A stretch of DNA of 64,000 nucleotides from Croceibacterium selenioxidans (GCF_018599195.1 NZ_JAHFVK010000001.1:682001-746000), one strand, 5' to 3'; counted from the first letter of the stretch, positions 7,892-16,451 are shown. Notes: generated from the sequence alone by a model not told the origin. Translations and numbers: made by a program.

Positions 7892-9172
7892 CTACTCTGC
7901 TGCCTGAGTCAGGTGCCAGGCTGGCGGTTCCTCACTCTCGCGGAGGCGCTCGCTCTCCTCGTACATGTAGTCGCGCGTCATCGGAATCGCCGCGCGGTCC
8001 TTCACGTAGAGGATCTGCCAGTTGACCAGCCGGCCGTGGCGGAAGCTCTGTTCGGCCCCGGCGAGGTAGAATTGCCACATGCGGTAAAACGTCTCGTCAT
8101 ACATATCGACGATCTCGTCCTTGTGCATGACCGTGCGGTTGTACCATTCCTCCAGCGTGTGGCTGTAGTGGAAGCGCATGCCTTCCACGTCCATGATCTG
8201 CCAGCCGGCCTTTTCGCTTTCCTTTACCAGTTCGGACAGCGACGGGATGTAGCCGCCCGGGAATATGTACTTACGCGTCCAGGCGTCGGTGAAGCCCGGA
8301 GGGCCCGCGCGGCCGCAGCAGTGCGAGAACATCACGCCGTCGGGCTTGAGCAGCCGATTGGTGTGCTGGAAGAACTGCGGATAGTGCGGGGTGCCGACGT
8401 GTTCGAGGAGGCCGACGGAACTGATCCGGTCGAATTCGCCCTGGACGTCGCGATAGTCCATCAGCGCGAACTTGACCTTGTCTTCCACCCCCGCTTCCCT
8501 GGCGCGTTCCTGGCAGAAGGCGATCTGGTCCGGTGCCAGGGCGACGCCGAGCACCTCGCAGTCGTAGTGACGGTTCAAGTAAAGCGCGAGACCACCCCAG
8601 CCGCAGCCGATATCGAGCACTTTCATGCCCGGCTTGATGTTTAGCTTCGCCGCAATGTGGGCCTTTTTGTCGAGCTGCGCTTTTTCAAGGCTGTTGTTGA
8701 GGTCGCGATGGTAGCCCATCGTGTATTGGCGGTCCTCGTCGAGGAACAGTTCGTACAGGCGGCGGGTCAGGTTGTAGGTGTGTTCCGCATTCTTGCGCGC
8801 CTTGCCGCGCAGGTTGACGCTGTCGATCTTGGCGAGAGTCTTCTGCACCGCCTGCCTGAAAGGGCCCTTGGCGCCTAGGGTTGTGTGGCTCTTCACCTTG
8901 GCGTTCATTGCCACGAACAGCACCATGTCGCGGATGTCGTAGGGCTCTTCGACGACGAGCCAGCCCCACATGTAAGCTTCACCCGCGCCGACCGCCGGAT
9001 AGCGGGCGATATGGTTGGCTGCTTTCTTGGTGGTCAGCCGGATGTGCATCGGGCTGCCGTGTTCCATTCCTTCCGGACCGGGTCCGTATTCGTAGACCTT
9101 GCCATCGTAATCGGTGATGACCAGGCGGCCTGTTTTGATGATTTTCGTAAGGAACTTATCCAACAGCCACAT
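7892..9172 (-). CDS. Cyclopropane-fatty-acyl-phospholipid synthase family protein, divergent paralogue
   Basis: 426 residues. The SAM-binding VLDIGCGWGGLALYL, LLEHVG and KYIFPGGYIPSL motifs show the CFA synthase / mycolic methyltransferase family, which transfers a methylene from SAM to phospholipid double bonds at the inner membrane. Against the second copy in this window (25106-26389) it has lost typical family features: the AHHYDVGNDLY segment reads EHTYNLTRRLY, and MQYSCGY reads RQYTMGY, so the Cys that binds bicarbonate in the E. coli enzyme is Met. The Glu in LLEHVG and the His in SHCCG remain. It may act on another acceptor or be a plain methyltransferase. Gene is 23 bases upstream of the sugar dehydrogenase start. 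Confidence 0.85.
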   Translation of the reverse strand: MWLLDKFLTKIIKTGRLVITDYDGKVYEYGPGPEGMEHGSPMHIRLTTKKAANHIARYPAVGAGEAYMWGWLVVEEPYDIRDMVLFVAMNAKVKSHTTLGAKGPFRQAVQKTLAKIDSVNLRGKARKNAEHTYNLTRRLYELFLDEDRQYTMGYHRDLNNSLEKAQLDKKAHIAAKLNIKPGMKVLDIGCGWGGLALYLNRHYDCEVLGVALAPDQIAFCQERAREAGVEDKVKFALMDYRDVQGEFDRISSVGLLEHVGTPHYPQFFQHTNRLLKPDGVMFSHCCGRAGPPGFTDAWTRKYIFPGGYIPSLSELVKESEKAGWQIMDVEGMRFHYSHTLEEWYNRTVMHKDEIVDMYDETFYRMWQFYLAGAEQSFRHGRLVNWQILYVKDRAAIPMTRDYMYEESERLRESEEPPAWHLTQAAE

Positions 9173-9252
9173 TCTGCAGCACTCCCCTCATACTTTTCGG
9201 TAGTAGAACCGTCGCTTTGCGCCCTGTCAATCATGGGATATCCTCCCTCCCC

Positions 9253-9693
9253 ATGGCCGAAGCGAAGACCAAGCCGACGCAAGTCAGCGTCGCGGAGTTC
9301 ATTGCCGCCGTCGAACCGGCAAGCAAACGCGAGGACGCGCCGGTGCTCGACGCTCTGTTTCGCAAGGTGACGGGGGTCGAGCCCGAGATGTGGGGGCCCA
9401 CGATCATCGGCTACGGCGAGTACAACACCGTCTACGATAGCGGGCGCAAGGTGCGCTGCTGCCGAGCGGGATTTTCGCCGCGCAAGGCCAAGCATTCGCT
9501 CTATCTCTTGCCGTGTGGCGACGACGAGGGGTCGAAGGCGGACTTTGAAGCCTTGCTCGCCCGGCTGGGCAAACATTCGCTCGGGCAGGGTGGCTGTCTT
9601 TACGTCAATAAGATCGGAGACATCGATCTTGGCGTGCTCGAGGAAATGATCGCGCTGGCCTGGAAGAATTCGTTCGCGCGTTATCCGGATTGA
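9253..9693 (+). CDS. DUF1801 domain protein
   Basis: 146 residues from the ATG at 9253 (MAEAKTKPTQ); an in-frame TTG at 9217 is less likely. The pattern VAEFIAAVEPASKREDA, MWGPTIIGYGEYNTVYDSG and YLLPCG...LGRLGKHSLGQGCLYVNK is that of DUF1801, a small cytosolic fold related to YdhG/frataxin-like proteins with no settled function. Divergent from the CFA synthase-like gene. Its ribosome site is weak. Confidence 0.8.
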   Translation: MAEAKTKPTQVSVAEFIAAVEPASKREDAPVLDALFRKVTGVEPEMWGPTIIGYGEYNTVYDSGRKVRCCRAGFSPRKAKHSLYLLPCGDDEGSKADFEALLARLGKHSLGQGGCLYVNKIGDIDLGVLEEMIALAWKNSFARYPD

Positions 9694-9791
9694 AGCTTGC
9701 ACTAAATTGACGCGAATCCAACACGTTGTCAGCGATTTGAAAGAGCCGTTCCGCTTCTTTCAGACTGAGCTGTTGTAGGAAAGCGGTTTCT

Positions 9792-10529
9792 TCAAACCCC
9801 CGCGTACCACTGGTAGCCCTTGTCTTCCCAGTAACCGCCGCCTCCATTGCCGATGCCCTCGAGACTGTCCACCGCCTCGATCGCGGTCAGGTATTTGGCG
9901 TGCTTGTACCCGAGCTGGCGTTCGAGCCGCATGCGCAGCGGCGCGCCGTTTGCCACCGGCAGTGGCTCGCCGTTGAGCTGATGGGCGACGATGGTTTGCG
10001 GGTGCATCGCGTCGTTGAGGTCGCAACTTTCGTAGTACGGCGTTTCGCCGAAACTGTCGGCGCAACGGAACACGATATAGCGTGCCTCCGGCTTGACCCC
10101 TGCTTGCTCCAGGATCGCCGAGAGTTGTGGCCCGGTCCATTGCCCGATGGCGCTCCAGCCTTCGACACAATCGTGGCGGGTGATCTGGGTACGCTGGGGC
10201 AGAGCACGCACGTCCTCTAGCGAGAGGCTTAGTGGCCGTTCGACCAGCCCGCCGACGTTGAGCCGCCAGTCGGCGAACCCGGCCGCGAGATGGGCGCGAT
10301 AATCGTCGCTGTCGACTTCGGTATTGCCGTTGCCGCGGAACGAGGGCGAAATGTCGGCAAGCGTGTACTCCCGCGCCAACGCCTGCCCACCGCCGAGCAT
10401 CCGCTGCGCGCCCTTGTGCAGCTTCTCAGCGCTGTCGACGAGGCCGGTGAAGGTCTCGCTCTTGCTGATCTTGGCACAGCCCGCGGTGAGGAACGCGGCT
10501 AGGCCTACGAGGACGTTACGCCGCTTCAT
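9792..10529 (-). CDS. Molybdopterin-dependent oxidoreductase, sulfite-oxidase/MsrP-like, lipoprotein or exported
   Basis: 245 residues. The N-terminus MKRRNVLVGLAAFLTAGC has an RR pair and a lipobox-like LTAGC (Cys18), so it is exported, perhaps by Tat, and may be lipid-anchored. RLNVGGLVERPLSLSLEDVRALP and RHDCVEGWSAIGQWTGP are the sulfite-oxidase-type molybdopterin fold; Cys121 is the expected Mo ligand. RMRLERQLGYKHAKYL near the end is also typical. It overlaps the preceding cytochrome b gene by 14 bases, which points to electron transfer between them, similar in logic to MsrP with its heme partner MsrQ, although the partner here is of another family. Substrate unknown. Confidence 0.85.
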   Translation of the reverse strand: MKRRNVLVGLAAFLTAGCAKISKSETFTGLVDSAEKLHKGAQRMLGGGQALAREYTLADISPSFRGNGNTEVDSDDYRAHLAAGFADWRLNVGGLVERPLSLSLEDVRALPQRTQITRHDCVEGWSAIGQWTGPQLSAILEQAGVKPEARYIVFRCADSFGETPYYESCDLNDAMHPQTIVAHQLNGEPLPVANGAPLRMRLERQLGYKHAKYLTAIEAVDSLEGIGNGGGGYWEDKGYQWYAGV

Positions 10530-11202
10530 CAGCCGTCCCCCCGGTGATCATCTCGCCCACGTTCTTGGCGGGCTTGTTGAGCAGAACCAATATCACATGC
10601 ACGACGAAGAATCCGAACAGCGTCCAGGCGATGATGAAGTGGATCGAACGCGCACTCTGCCGCCCACCGAACATTTCGCTGAGGAACGACCAGGCGGCGT
10701 CCATGCCGGGACTCATCGCCATACCTGTCACGATCATTAGCGGCAGGAGGATGAACATGACCAATCCGTAGGCCAGCTTCTGCAGGAAATTGTACTTCGC
10801 GCCGGCGTGGTCGAACTGGAGCCGGAGGTGCGCCCGCACATCCGCCCAGATCGCGCCGGGCCGCCAGTCCTTGCCGTGGGTCACGATGTCGCGCCGGAAG
10901 TGGCCGTTGAGCACGCCGACAATCAGGAACAGCAGAAGGGTGACCGAGAATATCCAGGCGAACAGCACGTGCCATTCCCGGGCGATGGCGAGACTGTAGT
11001 AGCCGGGGATAGTCGCCCACCCCGGGAACCTGGGAATGAACGCCCAGGCCTGCTCCGGCTCAAAGCCCCATTCGCCCCAATAGAGGCGGCGATGGGCGTT
11101 CGAGATGTTGAGGCCGGACATGAACAACACCGCCACGCTGAACGCGTTGATCCAGTGCCAGATGCGGGTGCTGAGCTGATGCCGCTTCCTTGGGCGTGTC
11201 AT
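10516..11202 (-). CDS. Cytochrome b/b561-type membrane protein
   Basis: 228 residues, ATG at 11202 overlapping the stop of the SDR gene (ATGA). Four or more membrane helices are visible (about 15-35, 75-100, 148-168, 185-210), with His in RIWHWINA, REWHVLFAW, SIHFIIAW and VVHVIL positions suited to binding two b hemes. The family (cytochrome b561 / Ni-hydrogenase b-subunit type) passes quinol electrons to a periplasmic partner. The next gene is a molybdopterin oxidoreductase overlapping by 14 bases, so the pair is probably a membrane-linked reductase. The gene begins well inside a longer open frame (to 11733) whose first part is antisense noise of the SDR gene. Confidence 0.85.
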   Translation of the reverse strand: MTRPRKRHQLSTRIWHWINAFSVAVLFMSGLNISNAHRRLYWGEWGFEPEQAWAFIPRFPGWATIPGYYSLAIAREWHVLFAWIFSVTLLLFLIVGVLNGHFRRDIVTHGKDWRPGAIWADVRAHLRLQFDHAGAKYNFLQKLAYGLVMFILLPLMIVTGMAMSPGMDAAWSFLSEMFGGRQSARSIHFIIAWTLFGFFVVHVILVLLNKPAKNVGEMITGGTADEAA

Positions 11203-11963
11203 CGGGCGGAATCCTCCTTTTCGGCCAGATACATCACGTCGCGCGGCTGGGCGAGCAGGTGCTGGCCGGAATCGACGAACAGCGTTTGCCCGCTGGCGAG
11301 AGGGCCGGCGGCGAGGAAGAAGGCGGCGTCCGCCACTTCTTCGGCGCCCGTGCGGCGCCCGAGCAGGTTGAGGCGGTGCGTCGCCTCGGCCTGGTCCTCC
11401 GACTGTTCGTGGCTGGCGAGGATGGCGCCCGGGGCGAGGCCGTAAATCCGGTCTGCCGGATCGGCCGCCATGGCCAGCATCGGAATTGTCGCGGCGAGGG
11501 CGTGCTTGCTCAGGGTGTAGCTGAAGAAGTCGGGATTGGGGTTGGCCAGCTTCTGGTCGGTGACCTGGATAACCCGCCTTCCGGCTTCCGAACGAGCTCG
11601 GCGCAAGTAGGCCTGGCTCATCATCGCAGGGGTGACGGCGTTGACCTGCATGGCTTCCCACTCGATCCCGACGTCGAGCGCCATGACATCGTCGGGCCGG
11701 AAGACCGAGGCCGAGTTCACCAGCGCTCGCCAATCCTCCAGCCGGCCGGCAAGGTCTGCGATCATGGAGAGGGCGGCGTCGCCGTCGGCGAGGTTACAGC
11801 GGATGACCTCGGCGCTGGGCAGTTCGTCCGCCAGGGCCTGGGCGTCACCCCATGAGTGGCAGCAGTGGATCACCACGTGCCAACCGGCTTGACCGAAGCG
11901 GCGCGAGATCGACGCTCCGATGCGGCGGGCACCACCGGTTACAAGGACACCGGGGCGTGTCAC
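11199..11963 (-). CDS. Short-chain dehydrogenase (pteridine-reductase-like SDR)
   Basis: 254 residues from a GTG at 11963 (VTRPGVLVTGGARRIGASIS); the frame opens further to 12002 but that part lies in repeat-like sequence. TGGARRIG is the cofactor loop (the ARRIG form prefers NADPH), NSAS takes the NAG place, and FFSYTLSKHALAA holds Tyr-x-x-x-Lys. The RRIG loop and the overall pattern resemble pteridine reductase/dihydromonapterin reductase, which reduce pterins in the cytoplasm. Substrate is an inference. First gene of an overlapping operon with the cytochrome b and molybdopterin genes, and a pterin link to the molybdopterin cofactor is tempting but unproven. Confidence 0.8.
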   Translation of the reverse strand: MTRPGVLVTGGARRIGASISRRFGQAGWHVVIHCCHSWGDAQALADELPSAEVIRCNLADGDAALSMIADLAGRLEDWRALVNSASVFRPDDVMALDVGIEWEAMQVNAVTPAMMSQAYLRRARSEAGRRVIQVTDQKLANPNPDFFSYTLSKHALAATIPMLAMAADPADRIYGLAPGAILASHEQSEDQAEATHRLNLLGRRTGAEEVADAAFFLAAGPLASGQTLFVDSGQHLLAQPRDVMYLAEKEDSAR

Positions 11964-12210
11964 CAAGCCGCCTTGCGGACAGTAGGGGTGACGGGGTGAC
12001 ACTGTTGTGCCGATTGTTGCGCCCGGAAAAGTGTCACCTTGGGCCGGGTATCGAGTTTAAACCATAAATATCTGTTTTTATGACAAAAAGAATCGATCCG
12101 AAATCGCATTCGAGCAATCAAGCACATTGCGGCTGAGTAGGAAAGGGTTCCGTCGGATGTCCGCCCTAAATCCACCCTCGGAGAGCATTTTCGGTCTTTC
12201 GATGTCCCCG

Positions 12211-12612
12211 TCACCCCACGCCTTCGAAGGAGGCGATGATCGGACAGGGCCCATCAACCCCTCCCGCGCACTCCTTGGCCAGCTTCGCCAAAGATTGTCG
12301 CGCCGCGCGCAATCGCGAGATTTGTTGGTCGAGCGCCGCGATCCGTGTACGCGCCATCTCTCGCGCCCGGGGGCGGTCGTCGCTGGAGTCCAGCCGCAAC
12401 AACTCGCCAATTTCCTCCAGGGTAAATCCGGCGTCCTGGGCTGAGCGGATGAAGCGCAGCCGCCGCGCTTCGTCCGGCCCATAGTGTCGGATGCCGCCCG
12501 CACCGGTCTTCTGCGGGCGGGGATCCTCCAGCAACCCGCGCCGCTGATAATAGCGCACCGTTTCCACCCCGACCCCGGCACCGCGGGCCAGCTCGGAAAT
12601 ACTCATCGCCAT
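12211..12612 (-). CDS. MerR-family metal-type regulator
   Basis: 133 residues. I use the ATG at 12612 (GGAG 9 bases upstream). The N-terminus SISELARGAGVGVETVRYYQRRGLL is the MerR winged HTH. RFIRSAQDAGFTLEEIGELLRL and the long dimer helix follow. The C-terminus KECAGGVDGPCPIIASFEG matches the MerR-type metal loop (Cys-x7-Cys then CPLIASL), but the first Cys of the mercury site (THC in MerR) is replaced by DDR, so it probably senses another metal or thiol stress. It is divergent from the glutaredoxin fusion gene and sits on a promoter with a 20-bp spacer, as expected for MerR control. Confidence 0.9.
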   Translation of the reverse strand: MAMSISELARGAGVGVETVRYYQRRGLLEDPRPQKTGAGGIRHYGPDEARRLRFIRSAQDAGFTLEEIGELLRLDSSDDRPRAREMARTRIAALDQQISRLRAARQSLAKLAKECAGGVDGPCPIIASFEGVG

Positions 12613-12617
12613 CACGC

Positions 12618-12649
12618 TTGACTCCGTACTATGGTACGGGACCTATATA
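12618..12649 (+). promoter_or_regulatory. MerR-type promoter with 20-bp spacer and operator dyad
   Basis: TTGACT (12618-12623), then exactly 20 bases, then TATATA (12644-12649). Inside the spacer CCGTAC-tatg-GTACGG is a perfect dyad, the place where MerR proteins bind and underwind DNA with an over-long spacer. Transcription would begin near 12655-12657, only 3-5 bases before the ATG at 12660. Confidence 0.85.
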
Positions 12650-12659
12650 GGCGGTCATC

Positions 12660-13439
12660 ATGACCGAACAAACCCGAATTGCCGCCACCGAGCCGGTTGG
12701 CAGCCGCAAGACCGCCACTCTCTATCGCATGGTGATGCCCAAGCACGTCTGTCCTTACGGGCTCAAGGCCAAGCACCTGCTCGAGCAGAAGGGCTATACA
12801 GTCGAGGACCGCTGGCTGACCACGCGCGAACAGACCGATGCGTTCAAGGCGCTGCACGGTGTGCAGACCACCCCGCAGACCTTTATCGGTGGCGAGCGCG
12901 TGGGCGGCTTCGACGATTTGCGGCGGTTCTTCGGCCTCAAGGTCGCGGACCCGAATGCGACTTCCTATACGCCGGTACTGGTCGTGTTCGCGGCAACGGC
13001 TGCATTGGCCGCGGCCGTAAGCCAGGCGGTCTACGGGACCCCGCTGACGGTCCGTGCCGCCGAATGGTTCGTGGCCTTCTCGATGGTCATCCTGGCGATG
13101 CTCAAGCTGCAGGACGTCGAGCGGTTTTCGACCATGTTCCTTGGCTACGACCTGCTGGCCAGGCGCTGGGTGCCCTATGGCCGCATCTATCCCTTTGCTG
13201 AGTTCACGGCGGGCGCGTTGATGGCGGCCGGTGTGCTCAGCTGGTTGTCGATCCCGATGGCGCTGTTCATCGGCACCGTCGGCGGCGTGTCGGTGTTCTA
13301 CGCCGTCTACGTCCAGAAGCGCGAGCTCAAGTGCGCCTGCGTCGGCGGATCGAGCCGCGTGCCCCTGGGGTTCCTGTCCCTGACCGAAAATGTGTTCATG
13401 GTGGCAATGGCCCTGTGGATGCTCGTTTCCCATGTTTGA
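12660..13439 (+). CDS. Glutaredoxin domain fused to MauE/DoxX-like membrane domain
   Basis: 259 residues. Residues 18-95 are a glutaredoxin/thioredoxin-like domain with CPYG (Cys31) and the TTPQTFI cis-Pro block. Residues 100-258 hold four membrane helices of the MauE/DoxX redox-associated family, with ELKCACVGGSSRVPLG between helices 3 and 4, giving a second Cys pair. Such fusions are known near metal-resistance genes in alphaproteobacteria. A role in passing reducing power across the membrane, or in handling a soft metal, is inferred. First gene after the MerR promoter, with nearly no 5' leader. The next gene begins 7 bases after its stop. Confidence 0.8.
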   Translation: MTEQTRIAATEPVGSRKTATLYRMVMPKHVCPYGLKAKHLLEQKGYTVEDRWLTTREQTDAFKALHGVQTTPQTFIGGERVGGFDDLRRFFGLKVADPNATSYTPVLVVFAATAALAAAVSQAVYGTPLTVRAAEWFVAFSMVILAMLKLQDVERFSTMFLGYDLLARRWVPYGRIYPFAEFTAGALMAAGVLSWLSIPMALFIGTVGGVSVFYAVYVQKRELKCACVGGSSRVPLGFLSLTENVFMVAMALWMLVSHV

Positions 13440-13446
13440 AGGATCA

Positions 13447-14847
13447 ATGATGAAGTCCCTGTTGGTATTGGCCGCGACGGCACTTTCCACCGGCCTCGCG
13501 GCCCCGGCGTTGGCGCAGGATCGTTCGGGACATGGCGAGCACATGCCAACCCCGGCTCCCACGCCCGCGCCGACGAACACGCACGACCCTTCGCATATGG
13601 ACCACGGGGCGATGGATCATTCGCAAATGGACCACTCGCAGATGGACCACGGGGCGATGGACCAAGCGCAGATGGACCACGGAGCGATGGATCATTCGGC
13701 CCACACAGCGCCGCAAGGTCCCGCCGAAGGCTCCGGCACCTCGCGCCTGCCGCAGGCCGAGGGCATGATGCCTGGCCTCCATTTCGACCTTGGCGGCGGC
13801 TGGATGGGGATGGCGCATGGCTATCTCTGGGGCGTCTACACCGACCAGACCGGCCCGCGCGGCGACGACAAGCTCTATGTCCAGTCGATGGCGATGCTAT
13901 CGGCGGAAAAGCAGTTCGACGGCGCCCGCCTGCAGCTGCGCTCGATGATGAGCGCAGAGCCGCTGATGAACAACCGCGGCTATCCCAACCTCTTCGCCAC
14001 CGGCGAGACAGCCAATGGCGAGCCGCTGGTCGACCGGCAGCATCCGCACGACCTGTTCATGGAACTGGCCGCGCGTGTCGACGTCGACATAGCCGATGGG
14101 ACCACCGCGTTCGTCTACGGCGGCCCGGTCGGCGAGCCGGCGCTGGGTCCGCCTGCCTTCATGCATCGCGCCTCGGCCAAGCTGAATCCCGAAGCGCCGA
14201 TCACGCACCACTGGTTCGATTCCACACACATCACTTATGGCGTGGTCACGGCGGGCGTCGCCGGCAAGGTCTGGCAGCTCGAAGCCTCGGCCTTCCGGGG
14301 AGAGGAGCCGGACGAGGACCGGTGGGACATCGAAGCCCCGCGCCTCGACAGCTGGAGCGTCCGCGCCACGCTCAATCCGTCGCCCCACTGGGCGATGCAG
14401 GTGAGCCACGCCCAGCTCGACCAGCCTGAACCGACGCACCCTGGCCAGGACGAGGCGCGCACCACCGCCAGCGTGCACTACAACTCCGGCAACGGCCTTG
14501 CTGCCACAGCAGCGTTCTCCGCCAAGAACCGCAATCCGGGCGACACGCTCAACGCCTGGCTGGCCGAGGCGAACTGGGACATCACCAAGCGGCACACCGT
14601 TTTCGGAAGGGTGGAGAACGTCGAGAACGACGAGCTCTTCCCCGATCACGACGACCCGCTGCACGACCAGATGTTTCGAGTGACCAAGCTGCAAGCGGGC
14701 TATGCCTATACCTTGCCGGTGGGGCCGTTCGGCCTCTCGCTCGGCGGCACAGTGGCGACCTTCATCAAGCCCGACGCGCTCGATGCGGTCTATGGCGACA
14801 ATCCGATGGGTTACACCGTGTTCGCGAAGTTGAACCTGGGGCGGTAA
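13447..14847 (+). CDS. Outer-membrane protein with Met/His/Asp metal-binding repeats
   Basis: 466 residues from the ATG at 13447 with AAGGA just upstream. Residues 1-23 are a signal peptide. Residues about 35-80 are a run of pentads, MDHGA / MDHSQ / MDQAQ, about nine in all, rich in Met and His, as in copper and silver binding proteins of the CopB/PcoB or CusB-linker type. The rest (90-466) has alternating amphipathic strands and ends in NLGR after an aromatic strand, compatible with an outer-membrane beta barrel. It follows the glutaredoxin fusion by 7 bases, so it should be under the same MerR-type promoter. Copper or a similar metal as target is an inference. Confidence 0.75.
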   Translation: MMKSLLVLAATALSTGLAAPALAQDRSGHGEHMPTPAPTPAPTNTHDPSHMDHGAMDHSQMDHSQMDHGAMDQAQMDHGAMDHSAHTAPQGPAEGSGTSRLPQAEGMMPGLHFDLGGGWMGMAHGYLWGVYTDQTGPRGDDKLYVQSMAMLSAEKQFDGARLQLRSMMSAEPLMNNRGYPNLFATGETANGEPLVDRQHPHDLFMELAARVDVDIADGTTAFVYGGPVGEPALGPPAFMHRASAKLNPEAPITHHWFDSTHITYGVVTAGVAGKVWQLEASAFRGEEPDEDRWDIEAPRLDSWSVRATLNPSPHWAMQVSHAQLDQPEPTHPGQDEARTTASVHYNSGNGLAATAAFSAKNRNPGDTLNAWLAEANWDITKRHTVFGRVENVENDELFPDHDDPLHDQMFRVTKLQAGYAYTLPVGPFGLSLGGTVATFIKPDALDAVYGDNPMGYTVFAKLNLGR

Positions 14848-14867
14848 GGGATCGGCTGGCCTGGGAT

Positions 14868-14967
14868 GTTCGTGGTGAAACAGGGGTTCGACACGCTCAC
14901 CACGAACGGAGTTTGGAACTGCAGAAAACTTCGGTCTTCCGTTCGTCCTGAGCTTGTCGAAGGGCGC
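14868..14967. repeat. Dispersed intergenic repeat with hairpins
   Basis: GTTCGTGGTGA (14868-14878) and TCACCACGAAC (14897-14907) are an exact 11-bp inverted pair that can end transcription of the metal operon. It is followed by CCGTTCGTCCTGAGCTTGTC, a motif scattered through many sphingomonad genomes. Confidence 0.7.
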
Positions 14968-15128
14968 TTAGCGTAAGCTTGGCCGGGGCTATGCTGGTCG
15001 TACTTGCAGTAGTTGTTCCCGCCCGGTAACCCTTGACCCACCGGGGCAAAGCAACCTCCCGGTCAGGCCTTGCGCCCAAGCGTTGCCTTCTCGACCCCGC
15101 TACGGCGGGCCAGGAGGTATTGGACTGC

Positions 15129-16445
15129 ATGGCCGGCACTGACTTGCATCACCCCCCATTTTCCGAACTGACGCGCGTTTCGGCGCGGATCGGATTTCTC
15201 AGCTTCGGCGGTCCCGCCGGTCAGATCGCGCTGATGCATCGCGAATTGGTGGACGAGCGCCGCTGGGTGGAGGAGGACGATTACCTCCAGGCGCTCAACT
15301 TGTGCCACTTGCTGCCGGGTCCGGAGGCGCAGCAACTGGCGACCTGGATCGGGTGGAAGCTGCACGGCTGGAAGGGCGGGGTGATCGCGGGGGCGCTGTT
15401 CGTGATCCCAGGAGCGCTGGTCATGCTGGCGCTGTCGATCCTCTACGCCTTTGCCGCCAATCTCGACTGGTTCGCGGCGCTGTTCCTCGGGATCAAGGCG
15501 GCGGTGCTGGCGATCATCGTCCAGGCCTTGCTGCGAATAGCGGGCAGGGCGCTCAAGACGCCGATCCAGAAAGGCATGGCGGTGGCCGCCTTCGCCGCGC
15601 TGTTCCTGTTCAACGCGCCGTTTCCGCTGGTCGTGCTGGCGGCGCTGGCGTTGGGCGCCTGGGTCGGGGCGAAGCGGCCTGACCTTCTCGCGCTCAAGGC
15701 TGGCGGACCGGTCGGCGAAGGGCATCCGCGCCCATGGCGGGCAAGCCTGATTGCGGTCCTCGCCTGGGGGGCGATCTGGGCCGCCCCGATGGTGGCGGTG
15801 TTGGTGTTCCTCGGACGCGATCACGTGCTGTGGGACATCGGCGTGTTCTTCTCGCAGTTGGCGGTCGTGACCTTCGGCGGTGCCTACGCCGTCCTCGCCT
15901 ACATGGCGCAGGAGGCGGTGACCGGTTTCGGCTGGCTCAGCGCGGGCGAGATGGCCGATGGCCTGGGCCTCGCCGAAACGACACCGGGGCCGTTAATCAT
16001 GGTCACCCAGTTCGTCGGCTACCTCGCCGCCTTCCGGGCGCCCGATCCTTTCAACCCTTTGCTGGCCGGAGTGCTGGGAGCGGTGTTGACCACGTGGGTC
16101 ACCTTCGCGCCGTGCTTTCTGTGGATCTTCGCCTTCGCTCCCTGGATGGACCGGCTCCAGCGCTTGCCCGCGCTCAAAGGCGGGCTTGCCGGGGTGACGG
16201 CTGCGGTCGTGGGCGTGATCGCCAACCTGGCCTTGTGGTTCGCCCTCCATGTGCTGTTCGCGGTGGTCGATGCCGTGGCGATAGGACCTGTCGTGTTGCA
16301 GGTGCCCGAATGGGCCAGCTTTGACTGGCGCGCAGCGCTCATCGCAGCGGTCGCGGCGGCGCTGATCTTCCGGTTCAAGTGGGGTATCATCCGCACGCTT
16401 GGCGTGGCCGCGGCGATGGGCCTGGCGCTGGGGAGCCTGGCCTAA
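15129..16445 (+). CDS. chrA: Chromate transporter, two CHR domains (ChrA)
   Basis: 438 residues from the ATG at 15129 with AGGAGG 11 bases upstream. Two homologous halves: the first starts RVSARIGFLSFGGPAGQIALMH with LPGPEAQQLATWIG, and the second has FFSQLAVVTFGGAYAVLAYM and GLAETTPGPLIMVTQFVGY. These FGGP and PGP motifs are diagnostic of the CHR family. Ten or more membrane helices. ChrA exports chromate from the cytoplasm using the membrane potential. It follows the metal operon by 281 bases, separated by a repeat with a terminator-like hairpin, so it likely has its own promoter. Confidence 0.93.
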   Translation: MAGTDLHHPPFSELTRVSARIGFLSFGGPAGQIALMHRELVDERRWVEEDDYLQALNLCHLLPGPEAQQLATWIGWKLHGWKGGVIAGALFVIPGALVMLALSILYAFAANLDWFAALFLGIKAAVLAIIVQALLRIAGRALKTPIQKGMAVAAFAALFLFNAPFPLVVLAALALGAWVGAKRPDLLALKAGGPVGEGHPRPWRASLIAVLAWGAIWAAPMVAVLVFLGRDHVLWDIGVFFSQLAVVTFGGAYAVLAYMAQEAVTGFGWLSAGEMADGLGLAETTPGPLIMVTQFVGYLAAFRAPDPFNPLLAGVLGAVLTTWVTFAPCFLWIFAFAPWMDRLQRLPALKGGLAGVTAAVVGVIANLALWFALHVLFAVVDAVAIGPVVLQVPEWASFDWRAALIAAVAAALIFRFKWGIIRTLGVAAAMGLALGSLA

Positions 16446-16451
16446 CCAATC

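Noticed and set aside
13600-13710. Short tandem DNA repeats considered as a CRISPR-like array
   Set aside because: They are 15-bp coding repeats (MDHGA / MDHSQ pentads) in frame with no spacers.
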